DNA of 45,714 nt. Source: F23-B02 sp963613665. Lineage in GTDB: Bacteria > Bacillota > Clostridia > Oscillospirales > Oscillospiraceae. Below are positions 7,957-15,155 of the stretch, one piece after another. The stretch lies in contig CAVEAL010000019.1 of assembly GCA_963613665.1 (NCBI GenBank), positions 1-45,714 of the forward strand, read 5' to 3'. Numbering within the stretch: position 1 is the first letter of the stretch; each line of letters opens with the position of its first letter. The notes under the pieces are model-generated. The model made no database searches. It saw only the letters and a program-made list of their open reading frames with translations, and was not told the origin of the DNA. A program made the translations under genes and the position numbers.

Positions 7957-8830
7957 GACCTATTCGGGTGCCGACGGCAGCTACAGCGTCACAAGCTATG
8001 ACGTTTTTCCCGGCATCGAACTGATATACAACGAAATAAGCCTCTACGAGCACGATATACAGCCCGAGGAGGACAAGACGCTTCTGGAGATACATCACTG
8101 CCGCTCGGGCCGTATGGAGTGCCGCATAGGCGCCGACTTCTTTTACCTTGCGCCGGGCGACCTGTCGATAAGCCTCTCGGACGGCGCGATCTCACACTCG
8201 AGCTTCCCCACGGGCAGCTATGAGGGCGTGACGATACGCATAAACGGCAAGCTTGCGCCCAGATGCCTGTCATGCTTTCTTGCGGACGTGAACGTTCAGC
8301 CCGAGGCTCTGCGCGAAAAATTCTGCGCACAGGGTCAGTGCTTCGTCGCGCGCTCTTCGGCGGCGATAGAGCACATTTTTTCCGAGCTCTACAGCGTGCC
8401 CGAGAGCATACGCAAGGGCTATTTCAAGGTGAAGATCCTGGAGCTGCTGCTGTTCCTGAGCGCGATGGAGCTTGATTCCTCGGCTCTTGCCGAGCGCAGG
8501 ATATCAAATACCCAGGTCGAGCTTGCAAAGCGCATCGGGGCGTATCTCTCGGCAAATATGGACAGACGCATAACGCTCGAGGAGCTCTCGTGCGCGTTCC
8601 ACCTTTCGCAGACGGCGCTCAAGTCCTGCTTCCGTGCGGTATACGGCGAAAGCGTTTATTCCTACATCCGCACGCAGAAAATGCAGTGCGCAGCGGCAGA
8701 CCTGCGCAGCTCGGAGATGAGCATCATGGAGATCGCCGGACGCTACGGCTACGACAACGGCAGCAAGTTTGCCAAGGCCTTCCGCGATACCGTCGGTATG
8801 AGCCCGACCGAGTACCGCAGCGCGGGGTAG
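7940..8830 (+). CDS. AraC-family transcriptional regulator
   Basis: A 296-residue regulator with an N-terminal cupin-like sensing region (residues about 20-130, including FYLAPGDLSIS) and a C-terminal double HTH (about 195-295). The HTH shows ITLEELSCAFHLSQTALKSCFRAVYG and the AraC signature region IMEIAGRYGYDNGSKFAKAFRDTVGMSPTEYR in part. It starts inside the HMA gene, without a strong ribosome site of its own, so coupling is likely. It may control the metal genes on either side; no operator was identified. Confidence 0.9.
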   Translation: MQSRTKTYSGADGSYSVTSYDVFPGIELIYNEISLYEHDIQPEEDKTLLEIHHCRSGRMECRIGADFFYLAPGDLSISLSDGAISHSSFPTGSYEGVTIRINGKLAPRCLSCFLADVNVQPEALREKFCAQGQCFVARSSAAIEHIFSELYSVPESIRKGYFKVKILELLLFLSAMELDSSALAERRISNTQVELAKRIGAYLSANMDRRITLEELSCAFHLSQTALKSCFRAVYGESVYSYIRTQKMQCAAADLRSSEMSIMEIAGRYGYDNGSKFAKAFRDTVGMSPTEYRSAG

Positions 8831-8918
8831 ACAGCAAATTCAATTCGTGATATATTAGGAGTTGAGCTGCTATCTGATCAACCCTCTATATATACTTTTT
8901 TAAAAGGAGTAGATAACC

Positions 8919-9188
8919 ATGAAATTCCATATTGAAGACACCGCGAAGATGTTCGGCTACGGCGTCCTGTTCGGCACCGCCGGCATCAAGATACTCAGAA
9001 GCCGCGACGCAAAGACCCTGTACACCCATGTGACCGCCGCCGTTCTTCGCGCAAAGGACTCGGTCATGCAGACCGCCGACGATATCCGCTGCGACTGCCA
9101 GGATATCTATGCCGGAGCAAAGGACATTAACGAGCGCCGCGCCGAGGAAGAGGCTGCGGCAGTTATCGAAAACGTCGAGGCAGAGTAA
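8919..9188 (+). CDS. DUF6110 family protein, partner of the P-type ATPase
   Basis: An 89-residue protein with a hydrophobic N-terminal stretch (GYGVLFGTAGIKIL), the conserved region SRDAKTLYTHVTAAVLRAKDSVM, and an acidic, probably helical C-terminus. As far as I recall, members of this family sit directly before HMA_2-type P-ATPases in Clostridia, as here, but their function is unknown. AAAAGGAG precedes the ATG by nine bases. Its stop overlaps the ATPase start by one base (TAATG), which argues for a fixed functional link. Confidence 0.82.
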   Translation: MKFHIEDTAKMFGYGVLFGTAGIKILRSRDAKTLYTHVTAAVLRAKDSVMQTADDIRCDCQDIYAGAKDINERRAEEEAAAVIENVEAE

Positions 9189-11254
9189 TGAAATGCAGAA
9201 TTCTCAGCGAAACCAAGGGCAGAATGCGCGTGCGTTTTATAACGCCGCGCATGAGCCTTGCGCAGGCCGACATCGTTGAGGAGTATCTCGGTTCTCTCCC
9301 CTGCGTAAAAAAGGTAAACGTATACGACCGCAACTGCGACGCGGTCATTGAGCACAGCGACCGCGCGGCCGTCATATCCGCGCTGGCTCGCTTTTCGTAT
9401 GAAGGCTGCGGCATAAGCGAGCCCAAGCCCACCGGCAGGGCGCTGAACCGCGAATATCAGGACAAGCTCGCGGGGCTTATCATGCGCAGAGTGCTCAAAA
9501 AGGCATTTCTGCCCGCACCGTGGCGCGCGGCGATCTGCGTTGCAAAAAGCAGCCGCTATTTTGCCCGCGGCATAAAGTCGCTGCGGCAGCGCAGACTCGA
9601 CGTTGCCGTCCTCGACGCGACGGCGATAACGGTGTCCGTCCTGCGCGGCGATACCGATACCGCCTCGACGATCATGTTCATGCTCAGGATAGGTGATATC
9701 CTTGAGGAGTGGACGCACAAGAAGTCGGTGGCAGACCTTGCCCGCACCATGAGCCTCAATGTCGATAAGGTATGGGTCAAAAACGGCGGCACGGAGGAGC
9801 TCCGGAACATCTCAGACGTCTCCGTCGGCGACGAGGTCATCGTCCGCATGGGCAGCATGATCCCCCTCGACGGCAAGCTCGTCTCTGGCTCGGCGGCCGT
9901 AAATCAGGCCTCCATGACCGGCGAGAGCATGCCCGTGCGCAAGGAGGCCGGCAGCTATGTCTACGCAGGAACGGTCGTGGAGGAGGGCGAGTGTGTCGTA
10001 AGGGTCGAAAAGAGCCTCGGCTCGGGACGCTACGACAGGATAGTCCACATGATCGAGGACTCGGAAAAGCTCAAATCGGACACGGAGTCGCAGGCATATC
10101 ACCTTGCCGACCGGCTCGTGCCCTACAGCCTCGGAGCAACGGCGCTGACCTGGCTCATAACGCGCAATCCGACCAAGGCCCTCGCCATACTCATGGTCGA
10201 TTTCTCCTGCGCACTGAAGCTTTCAATGCCCATCGCGGTGCTCTCGGCCATGCGCGAGAGCGGCGCAAACGGCATATCCGTAAAGGGCGGCAAATTCCTC
10301 GAGGCCATAGCCCAGGCCGACACGATAGTTTTCGACAAGACCGGCACGCTCACCCACGCAAGCCCCGAGGTCGCGGATATCGTCACCTTCGGCGATAACG
10401 AGAAAAACGAGATGCTCTGCCTTGCGGCCTGCCTCGAGGAGCACTACCCGCACTCGATAGCAAACGCCGTCGTCAAGGAGGCGCAGCGCCGCGGACTCAA
10501 CCACGAGGAGCGCCACTCCAAGGTCGAATATGTCGTCGCTCACGGCATACACAGCATCGTTGACGGCCGCAGGGTCGTTCTCGGCAGCCACCACTTCGTG
10601 TTTGAAGACGAGGGCTGCACCGTGCCCGAGGCCGAGCGCGAAAAATTCGACGGCCTGCCCACGCGCTACTCGCATCTCTACCTTGCCATAAGCGGCGTTC
10701 TGGCTGCCGTCATCTGCATAGAGGATCCCCTGCGCAGCGAGGTGCGCAGCGTAATGAGCGATCTGCGTTCGCTGGGCATAGATAAGCTCGTCATGATGAC
10801 CGGCGACAGCGAGCGCACGGCCAGAGCCGTTGCCGAGCACGCGGGCGTTGACGAATACTATGCCGAGGTGCTGCCCGAGGATAAGGCGGCGTTTATACGC
10901 TCCGAGCACGAAAAGGGCCGCAAGGTCATCATGATCGGCGACGGCGTTAACGACTCTCCGGCACTCAGCGAGGCCGATGCGGGCATCGCAATGTCCGACG
11001 GCGCCGCCATAGCCCGCGAGATCGCCGACGTCACCGTCTGCTCGGACGACCTGAGCAGTCTCGTTACCCTCAAGCGCATATCCGACGGCCTCATGGCCCG
11101 CATCCACGCAAACTACCGCTTCATCATATCCTTCAACGCAGGACTCATCGTCCTCGGCGTCGCAGGCGTTCTTCCGCCCTCGACCTCGGCGCTGCTGCAC
11201 AATGTATCGACGCTGGGAATAGGGCTCAGAAGCATGAAAAATCTCCTGCCCTGA
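9188..11254 (+). CDS. Heavy-metal P-type ATPase with HMA_2 N-terminus and altered CPx motif
   Basis: A 688-residue P1B-like ATPase. The first 80 residues form an HMA_2-like domain without the CxxC metal motif. Catalytic motifs are intact: TGES near residue 243, DKTGTLT near 383, a YPHS nucleotide-domain motif near 418 and GDGVNDSPAL near 583. The membrane motif that is usually Cys-Pro-Cys reads Phe-Ser-Cys (DFSCALKLSMP, near 336-346), so the proline and one cysteine are missing. The substrate is therefore not predictable by the usual rules; manganese or another soft or borderline metal is possible. Coupled to DUF6110. A hairpin with a T-rich tail follows. Confidence 0.92.
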   Translation: MKCRILSETKGRMRVRFITPRMSLAQADIVEEYLGSLPCVKKVNVYDRNCDAVIEHSDRAAVISALARFSYEGCGISEPKPTGRALNREYQDKLAGLIMRRVLKKAFLPAPWRAAICVAKSSRYFARGIKSLRQRRLDVAVLDATAITVSVLRGDTDTASTIMFMLRIGDILEEWTHKKSVADLARTMSLNVDKVWVKNGGTEELRNISDVSVGDEVIVRMGSMIPLDGKLVSGSAAVNQASMTGESMPVRKEAGSYVYAGTVVEEGECVVRVEKSLGSGRYDRIVHMIEDSEKLKSDTESQAYHLADRLVPYSLGATALTWLITRNPTKALAILMVDFSCALKLSMPIAVLSAMRESGANGISVKGGKFLEAIAQADTIVFDKTGTLTHASPEVADIVTFGDNEKNEMLCLAACLEEHYPHSIANAVVKEAQRRGLNHEERHSKVEYVVAHGIHSIVDGRRVVLGSHHFVFEDEGCTVPEAEREKFDGLPTRYSHLYLAISGVLAAVICIEDPLRSEVRSVMSDLRSLGIDKLVMMTGDSERTARAVAEHAGVDEYYAEVLPEDKAAFIRSEHEKGRKVIMIGDGVNDSPALSEADAGIAMSDGAAIAREIADVTVCSDDLSSLVTLKRISDGLMARIHANYRFIISFNAGLIVLGVAGVLPPSTSALLHNVSTLGIGLRSMKNLLP

Positions 11255-11308
11255 CGGGCCTGTTTGCGCCCATGCGGTGCTGCATATTTTACTTCAAATT
11301 GCCTTTTT

Positions 11309-11352
11309 GGAGCCTTATTCGTTCGTTTTGGAGCGGATAAGGCTCCTTCTTT
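11309..11352 (+). terminator. Intrinsic terminator between the P-type ATPase and DUF3793
   Basis: GGAGCCTTAT (11309-11318) pairs perfectly with ATAAGGCTCC (11337-11346) across an 18-base loop, followed by TTCTTTT. It ends the ATPase transcript or lies in the leader of the DUF3793 gene, whose start is 42 bases further on. Confidence 0.7.
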
Positions 11353-11387
11353 TGTGGCATACTAAATGCATAGTGAGGAGATAGGAT

Positions 11388-11921
11388 ATGAGCGACGATC
11401 TGGTCATCTCGCAGTGCGCACCGACGCTTGCGGGACTTAAAACCGCAAATATGTTTTCCGCCGAGTATGAGAGCCGCGAGGAAGTGACGGCCGAGCTCCG
11501 GCGGCTCAACGCGCTGCTCGTTCCAAAGGGACTGCGGATAGTTCCCATGCGGTACATGCAAAGCCGCGTGCTCCTTTATCTCTACCGCCCCGAGGCGCTG
11601 CGCCGCGATCTGGAAAGCAGCGAGGCACAGGATATCCTGCGCGGCTGCGGCTACGCGAAGTGCGAGCGCGCCGAAAGCTGCCTGAGCTGCCTTATCTGCA
11701 AGCTGCGGCACGACAGCGAGTTTCCGCACGAGGTCGGACTGTTCCTCGGCTATCCGCCCGAGGACGTGCGCGGCTTCATGGAAAACCGGGCCGCCGGCTT
11801 CAAGCTCATCGGCTGCTGGAAGGTCTACGGCGACGTGGACGCGGCACGGGAAAAGTTCAAAAGCTTCGAGATATGCACTCGCCGCAGCCGCGGCAAGGCT
11901 CTCGATGAGATCATACAGTGA
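11388..11921 (+). CDS. DUF3793 family protein
   Basis: A 177-residue soluble protein of the DUF3793 family (PF12672-type), unknown function. Recognisable features are LKTANMFS near the N-terminus, the RVLLYLYRPEAL segment, a Cys cluster (CGYAKCERAESCLSCLICKL), the family-typical FPHEVGLFLGYPPEDVRGF region, and GCWKVYGD. The family is found in Firmicutes, often beside a flavodoxin, as here 16 bases downstream. The cysteine cluster could bind metal or a cofactor, but this is a guess. GAGGAG precedes the ATG. Confidence 0.88.
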   Translation: MSDDLVISQCAPTLAGLKTANMFSAEYESREEVTAELRRLNALLVPKGLRIVPMRYMQSRVLLYLYRPEALRRDLESSEAQDILRGCGYAKCERAESCLSCLICKLRHDSEFPHEVGLFLGYPPEDVRGFMENRAAGFKLIGCWKVYGDVDAAREKFKSFEICTRRSRGKALDEIIQ

Positions 11922-11937
11922 AAGGACAGTTTTAAAA

Positions 11938-12339
11938 ATGAAAAAAGCAGTTGTATATTGGAGTGGAACCGGCAACACCGAGGCTATGGCAAAGGCGGTC
12001 GCAGATGCAGCCGGAGCACAGCTTTTCACCGCGTCCGAGTTCTCCGCGGCAAAGGCCGACGAGTTTGACGCAATCGCCTTCGGCTGCCCGGCAATGGGCG
12101 CAGAGGCACTCGAGGAGGGCGAGTTCGAGCCTATGTTCGAGGGCGTAAAGAGCCGTCTTTCCGGCAAGCGCGTCGCGCTGTTCGGCTCCTACGGCTGGGG
12201 CGACGGCGACTGGATGCAGCTCTGGGAGGATGACTGCCGCGCAAACGGCATCAACCTCGTGCATGAGAGCGTTATCTGCAACGGCGAGCCCGACTCTCAG
12301 GCTCTGGCAAAGTGCAAGGCCCTCGGCGCAGCGCTTTGA
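11938..12339 (+). CDS. Flavodoxin
   Basis: A 133-residue short-chain flavodoxin, a one-FMN electron carrier in the cytoplasm. It begins KKAVVYWSGTGNTEAMA, where SGTGNTE is the FMN-phosphate loop. AFGCPAMGAE and FGSYGWGDGDWM are the two loops that stack on the flavin. The start at 11938 opens exactly at the first beta-strand; the ribosome site is only GAAAGGA, 14 or so bases away. It is probably co-transcribed with DUF3793. Confidence 0.93.
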   Translation: MKKAVVYWSGTGNTEAMAKAVADAAGAQLFTASEFSAAKADEFDAIAFGCPAMGAEALEEGEFEPMFEGVKSRLSGKRVALFGSYGWGDGDWMQLWEDDCRANGINLVHESVICNGEPDSQALAKCKALGAAL

Positions 12340-12352
12340 AATAAGCGGACTC

Positions 12353-12396
12353 GAAACGGCAGTGTGATGAGCACTGCCGTTTCTTAATGTTTTCTT
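12353..12396 (+). terminator. Intrinsic terminator after flavodoxin
   Basis: A perfect 12-bp stem (GAAACGGCAGTG at 12353-12364, CACTGCCGTTTC at 12372-12383), a 7-base loop and a T-rich tail TTAATGTTTTCTT. Confidence 0.85.
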
Positions 12397-12440
12397 ATTG
12401 TATGTTAACAATTGTTTCACAGAAAAGCGGCCGGGCGTGG

Positions 12441-12469
12441 TATAATAAAACTATACAGATGTATAGTTT
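12441..12469 (+). promoter_or_regulatory. Promoter -10 box and 22-bp palindromic operator of the thioesterase gene
   Basis: A consensus TATAAT (12441-12446) is followed directly by a perfect inverted repeat with 10-bp arms (AAACTATACA at 12448-12457, TGTATAGTTT at 12460-12469) around GA. The repeat covers the expected transcription start, which fits a repressor site. No good -35 box is seen at 16-18 bases. The regulator is unknown. Confidence 0.6.
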
Positions 12470-12483
12470 CGGGAGGATATATT

Positions 12484-13224
12484 ATGGACGGTCTGAAGAA
12501 ATTTTCGTTTACGCAGACGGTTACGCCCGATCTGTGCGGCAAGGAGCCCAAGATGCAGCCGCCTGCGGCGTTTATGCTGTTTCAGAATGCGGCCAGCCTG
12601 CACGCAGAGGCCATCGGCAACGGTACGGCGGCGCTCGCAAAGCGCGATTGCTACTGGGTCGCGACGCACTCGCGCATAGATTTTTACGACGACGCGCAGC
12701 TGATGGATCTGCTCACGGTATCGACGTGGGTAAACCCGGCAAAGCCGAGCGCAGTGCGCGGCTACCGAGGCTACGATATCTATGCCGGCGATAAGCGCAT
12801 CGCCGAGGGACTGACCGAGTGGGTCGTGCTCAACCGCGAGACGGGCTTTGTGCGCTTTTCCGAGTTCGGCTTCCCCGAGGACTTTGAGTTCCGGGACTAC
12901 GCCGCCTGCGGAGGCAGGCTCCGCCGCTTCCGCGACGAATTTTGCGACGATGAGTTTGTATATACCTTCACCGTGCGCGCCTCGAGCATCGACATCGGCC
13001 GGCACATGAACAACGTTGCCTATGTCCGCGCCTTCCTCGACTGCTTCACCGCCGACGAGATCGCGTCCATGCCCGTTAAAACAATGGAGGCGCGCTACGT
13101 CACCGCATGCATGGAGGGCGAGGAGCTGAAGATATACAAAAAGCGCACCGATGACGGCTATATCCTCGGCGCCCGCCGCGCCGACGGCAAATGTGCCTCC
13201 TTCCTCTTTTTGGAGGCGAATTGA
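12484..13224 (+). CDS. Acyl-ACP thioesterase family protein
   Basis: A 246-residue double hot-dog protein of the FatA/bacterial acyl-ACP thioesterase family, which releases fatty acids from acyl carrier protein. The first hot dog covers about residues 1-130 (ATHSRIDFYDDAQLMDLL, then STWV). The second starts near 160 and has SIDIGRHMNNVAYVRAFLD, the active-site helix. In plant enzymes this reads D-x-N-x-H; here Asn is replaced by Gly. The start at 12484 follows GGGAGGAT. The last codons (FLEAN) lie inside the first copy of the downstream repeat. Confidence 0.85.
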   Translation: MDGLKKFSFTQTVTPDLCGKEPKMQPPAAFMLFQNAASLHAEAIGNGTAALAKRDCYWVATHSRIDFYDDAQLMDLLTVSTWVNPAKPSAVRGYRGYDIYAGDKRIAEGLTEWVVLNRETGFVRFSEFGFPEDFEFRDYAACGGRLRRFRDEFCDDEFVYTFTVRASSIDIGRHMNNVAYVRAFLDCFTADEIASMPVKTMEARYVTACMEGEELKIYKKRTDDGYILGARRADGKCASFLFLEAN

Positions 13225-13571
13225 GGCTGTGCCTATACGGATATTGCGTCAGCCCGGTATCAGTACCGATACGTTTTTTGCGGTGTCCCGACCGGAAGCT
13301 GCGGCAAAAACCGTGACAGGGGAAGCCAGGGGTGCGCTCGTGGGAGGCGAAATGCCGTAGTTTCCTCCGCTGCCCCGATACCGGGCACCGGCAGTATGCG
13401 TATAGGTACGGCTTCAAATCGCCTCAAAAAAAGCGCGAAACGGTTTTGTTTCCTCCGTCGTTTCGATACCGGGCTGACGCAATATCCGTATAGGCAGGGA
13501 GTTAATGCGCCATCGAAAAACCGGGTGCCCGCAATAACGTATAAGAACAATGTCCGTGCGCCTCTGAAAAA
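13207..13571. repeat. Cluster of four ~55-bp repeats with a 32-bp perfect inverted pair
   Basis: Copy A (plus) lies at 13207-13261; copies B, C and D (minus) at 13377-13432, 13465-13520 and 13521-13571. Each reads, in its own direction, a T-run, a GAGGCG-like block, then CCTATACG, GCG and CCGG-TAT-like blocks. Bases 13230-13261 and 13465-13496 are perfect 32-bp inverted copies, so A and C could form one long stem. B and D are more diverged. No transposase, clear target duplication or credible protein gene is present. It could be an interspersed repeat family or a MITE-like element beginning TGCC and ending GGCA. Confidence 0.75.
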
Positions 13572-13573
13572 CC

Positions 13574-13602
13574 TTGCGGGAACGGGGGAGGACTGGTACA
13601 AT
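13574..13602 (+). promoter_or_regulatory. Promoter of the alpha/beta hydrolase gene
   Basis: TTGCGG (13574-13579), a 17-base spacer and TACAAT (13597-13602), about 20 bases before the start codon. The short leader has the ribosome site GAGGTGG. Confidence 0.55.
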
Positions 13603-13622
13603 AGCTCCCGAGGTGGATCAAG

Positions 13623-14351
13623 ATGAAGAAGAGAACAAAGATCATACTGAGCATATGCCTGGTGCTGCTGCTGACGGTTGGCATAGGCGGCTTTGCGTAT
13701 GTTTCCGACTACTGCCATGCCGACGCTCAGGCCGCGGCGGCGATGACTGCCGATACCGGCACCGTGCACACCGAGCAGTCAGACAGCGTCACATGGTTCG
13801 TGCCCGACGAGCCGGCGGCGGGGCTTATATTCTACCCCGGAGGGAAGGTCGAGTGCAGCGCGTATGCGCCGCTGATGCTCGCCTGTGCTCAGCGCGGGAT
13901 ACTGTGCGCCCTTGTGCAGATGCCCTGCAACCTTGCGGTGCTGGACATGAACGCGGCCGACGGTCTGCGGGAGGAGCATCCGGAGATCACGGACTGGTAC
14001 ATCGGCGGCCACTCGCTGGGCGGTGCAATGGCGGCAAACTACGCGGCCTCTCATCCGCAGGAGCTTGACGGCCTCGTCCTGCTCGCGGCGTATTCTACCA
14101 AGGACCTCACTCAAACGCAGCTGCGCGTGCTGTCCGTTTACGGCACGCAGGACGGCGTGATGGACCGCGAGTCATATGAGGAGTACAAAAGCAACCTGCC
14201 CGTCGGCATGACAGAGCTCGTCATCGAGGGCGGCTGCCACGCGCAGTTCGGCTGCTACGGCACGCAGGACGGCGACGGCGTGCCGGAAATTTCGGGCGGG
14301 GAGCAGATACGCCTGACAGCCGACGCGATCGCCGCATTCGCTGCCTGCTGA
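13623..14351 (+). CDS. Alpha/beta hydrolase, membrane-anchored or exported
   Basis: A 242-residue hydrolase with an N-terminal signal or anchor (KKRTKIILSICLVLLLTVG, residues 2-20). The nucleophile elbow is GGHSLGG (Ser near residue 127), the acid is in YGTQDGVMD (near 180), and the base is probably the His in EGGCHAQFG (near 204). This is the PF12695-like fold. The substrate is unknown; the fold and signal suggest an extracytoplasmic esterase or similar. It is preceded by GAGGTGG and its own promoter, and the next gene has a separate strong promoter, so it seems to be a single-gene unit. Confidence 0.85.
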   Translation: MKKRTKIILSICLVLLLTVGIGGFAYVSDYCHADAQAAAAMTADTGTVHTEQSDSVTWFVPDEPAAGLIFYPGGKVECSAYAPLMLACAQRGILCALVQMPCNLAVLDMNAADGLREEHPEITDWYIGGHSLGGAMAANYAASHPQELDGLVLLAAYSTKDLTQTQLRVLSVYGTQDGVMDRESYEEYKSNLPVGMTELVIEGGCHAQFGCYGTQDGDGVPEISGGEQIRLTADAIAAFAAC

Positions 14352-14356
14352 AAAAT

Positions 14357-14385
14357 TTGACACGAGCCCCTCACGGCGGTATAAT
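14357..14385 (+). promoter_or_regulatory. Consensus sigma-A promoter of the YczE-like gene
   Basis: TTGACA (14357-14362), a 17-base spacer and TATAAT (14380-14385): a full consensus match, six bases after the hydrolase stop codon. Confidence 0.9.
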
Positions 14386-14420
14386 AGCAAGGTTAGAAAA
14401 AGAGAGGGGTAAGAGCTTAA

Positions 14421-15083
14421 TTGACGCAAAATTCGGATAAAACATCACTTTTAAAACGCCTTGTGCTGCTCAATGCGGGATTGTTCCTGAGCGCACTGGG
14501 CGTTGCACTTTTGAAAAAAGCGGCGCTGGGCGTGTCGCCTATATCGTCGGCGGCAAACGTCGTGTCCATCGCCGTTCCGGGGCTTTCGCTCGGAACATGG
14601 CTCATGATCTGGAACGGCATACTTATCCTTGCGCAGCTGCTGATACTGCGGCGCGAGTTCCGGCCGGTCGAGCTGCTTCAGATCCCGCTGTCGGTGCTTT
14701 TCGGGCTGTTCACGGATATCTCGATGCAGCTGCTTGGCTTCGTCGAGCCGGGAAGCTACGCAGGGTGCTGTGTGCTTGTTGTGCTCGGAACGGCGACAAT
14801 GGCCTTCGGCATAAGCCTGACCGCGATCGCCGACGTTATCATGAACTCGGGCGAGGCACTGGTGAAGGCCGTGTCGTACAAGACCGGCAAAGCCTTCGGC
14901 AGCATGAAGATCGCCTTTGACGCAGCCTGCGTCGTGCTCGCGGTCATACTGTCGCTTGCGCTGTGCGGCAGAATACTCGAGGTGCGCGAGGGAACTCTCG
15001 CCGCCGCGCTCCTGACCGGAGTTTTCATAAACCTTTTCGGCAGGCTCATGCCCGCACACCGGAGCGCCGAGAGCGCCGCATAA
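14421..15083 (+). CDS. YczE/YitT-like integral membrane protein
   Basis: A 220-residue protein with five or so membrane helices, of the YczE/YyaS group (COG2364-like). Typical are the N-terminal GLFLSALGVALLKKAALGVSP segment, SLGTWLMIWNG and the ADVIMNSGEALVKAVSYKTG region. The role is unknown; members are described only as membrane proteins. Translation must start at a TTG (14421), since no ATG or GTG fits before the conserved region; GAGAGGGG lies 12 bases upstream. It faces sstT with a shared terminator between. Confidence 0.82.
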   Translation: MTQNSDKTSLLKRLVLLNAGLFLSALGVALLKKAALGVSPISSAANVVSIAVPGLSLGTWLMIWNGILILAQLLILRREFRPVELLQIPLSVLFGLFTDISMQLLGFVEPGSYAGCCVLVVLGTATMAFGISLTAIADVIMNSGEALVKAVSYKTGKAFGSMKIAFDAACVVLAVILSLALCGRILEVREGTLAAALLTGVFINLFGRLMPAHRSAESAA

Positions 15084-15099
15084 TCGCATAATGTAAAAA

Positions 15100-15133
15100 G
15101 ATCCCCTCCGTTCATTTTTGAACGGAGGAGATC
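15100..15133. terminator. Terminator between convergent genes
   Basis: A 14-bp stem (15100-15113 with 15120-15133, one G-T mismatch) and a T-rich loop. AAAAA precedes it, giving a T-run on the minus strand for sstT, and TGTATTTATAT follows on the plus strand. Confidence 0.75.
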
Positions 15134-15155
15134 TGTATTTATATATGTTTTAGGC

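Noticed and set aside
12412..12467. MerR-type promoter before the thioesterase gene
   Set aside because: The palindrome lies downstream of the -10 box rather than in a 19-base spacer, so the MerR geometry is not met.
13207..13571. Integron attC sites or a CRISPR array
   Set aside because: Units are of mixed orientation, with no regular spacers, no R-box pairs (GTTRRRY/RYYYAAC) and no integrase or cas gene nearby.
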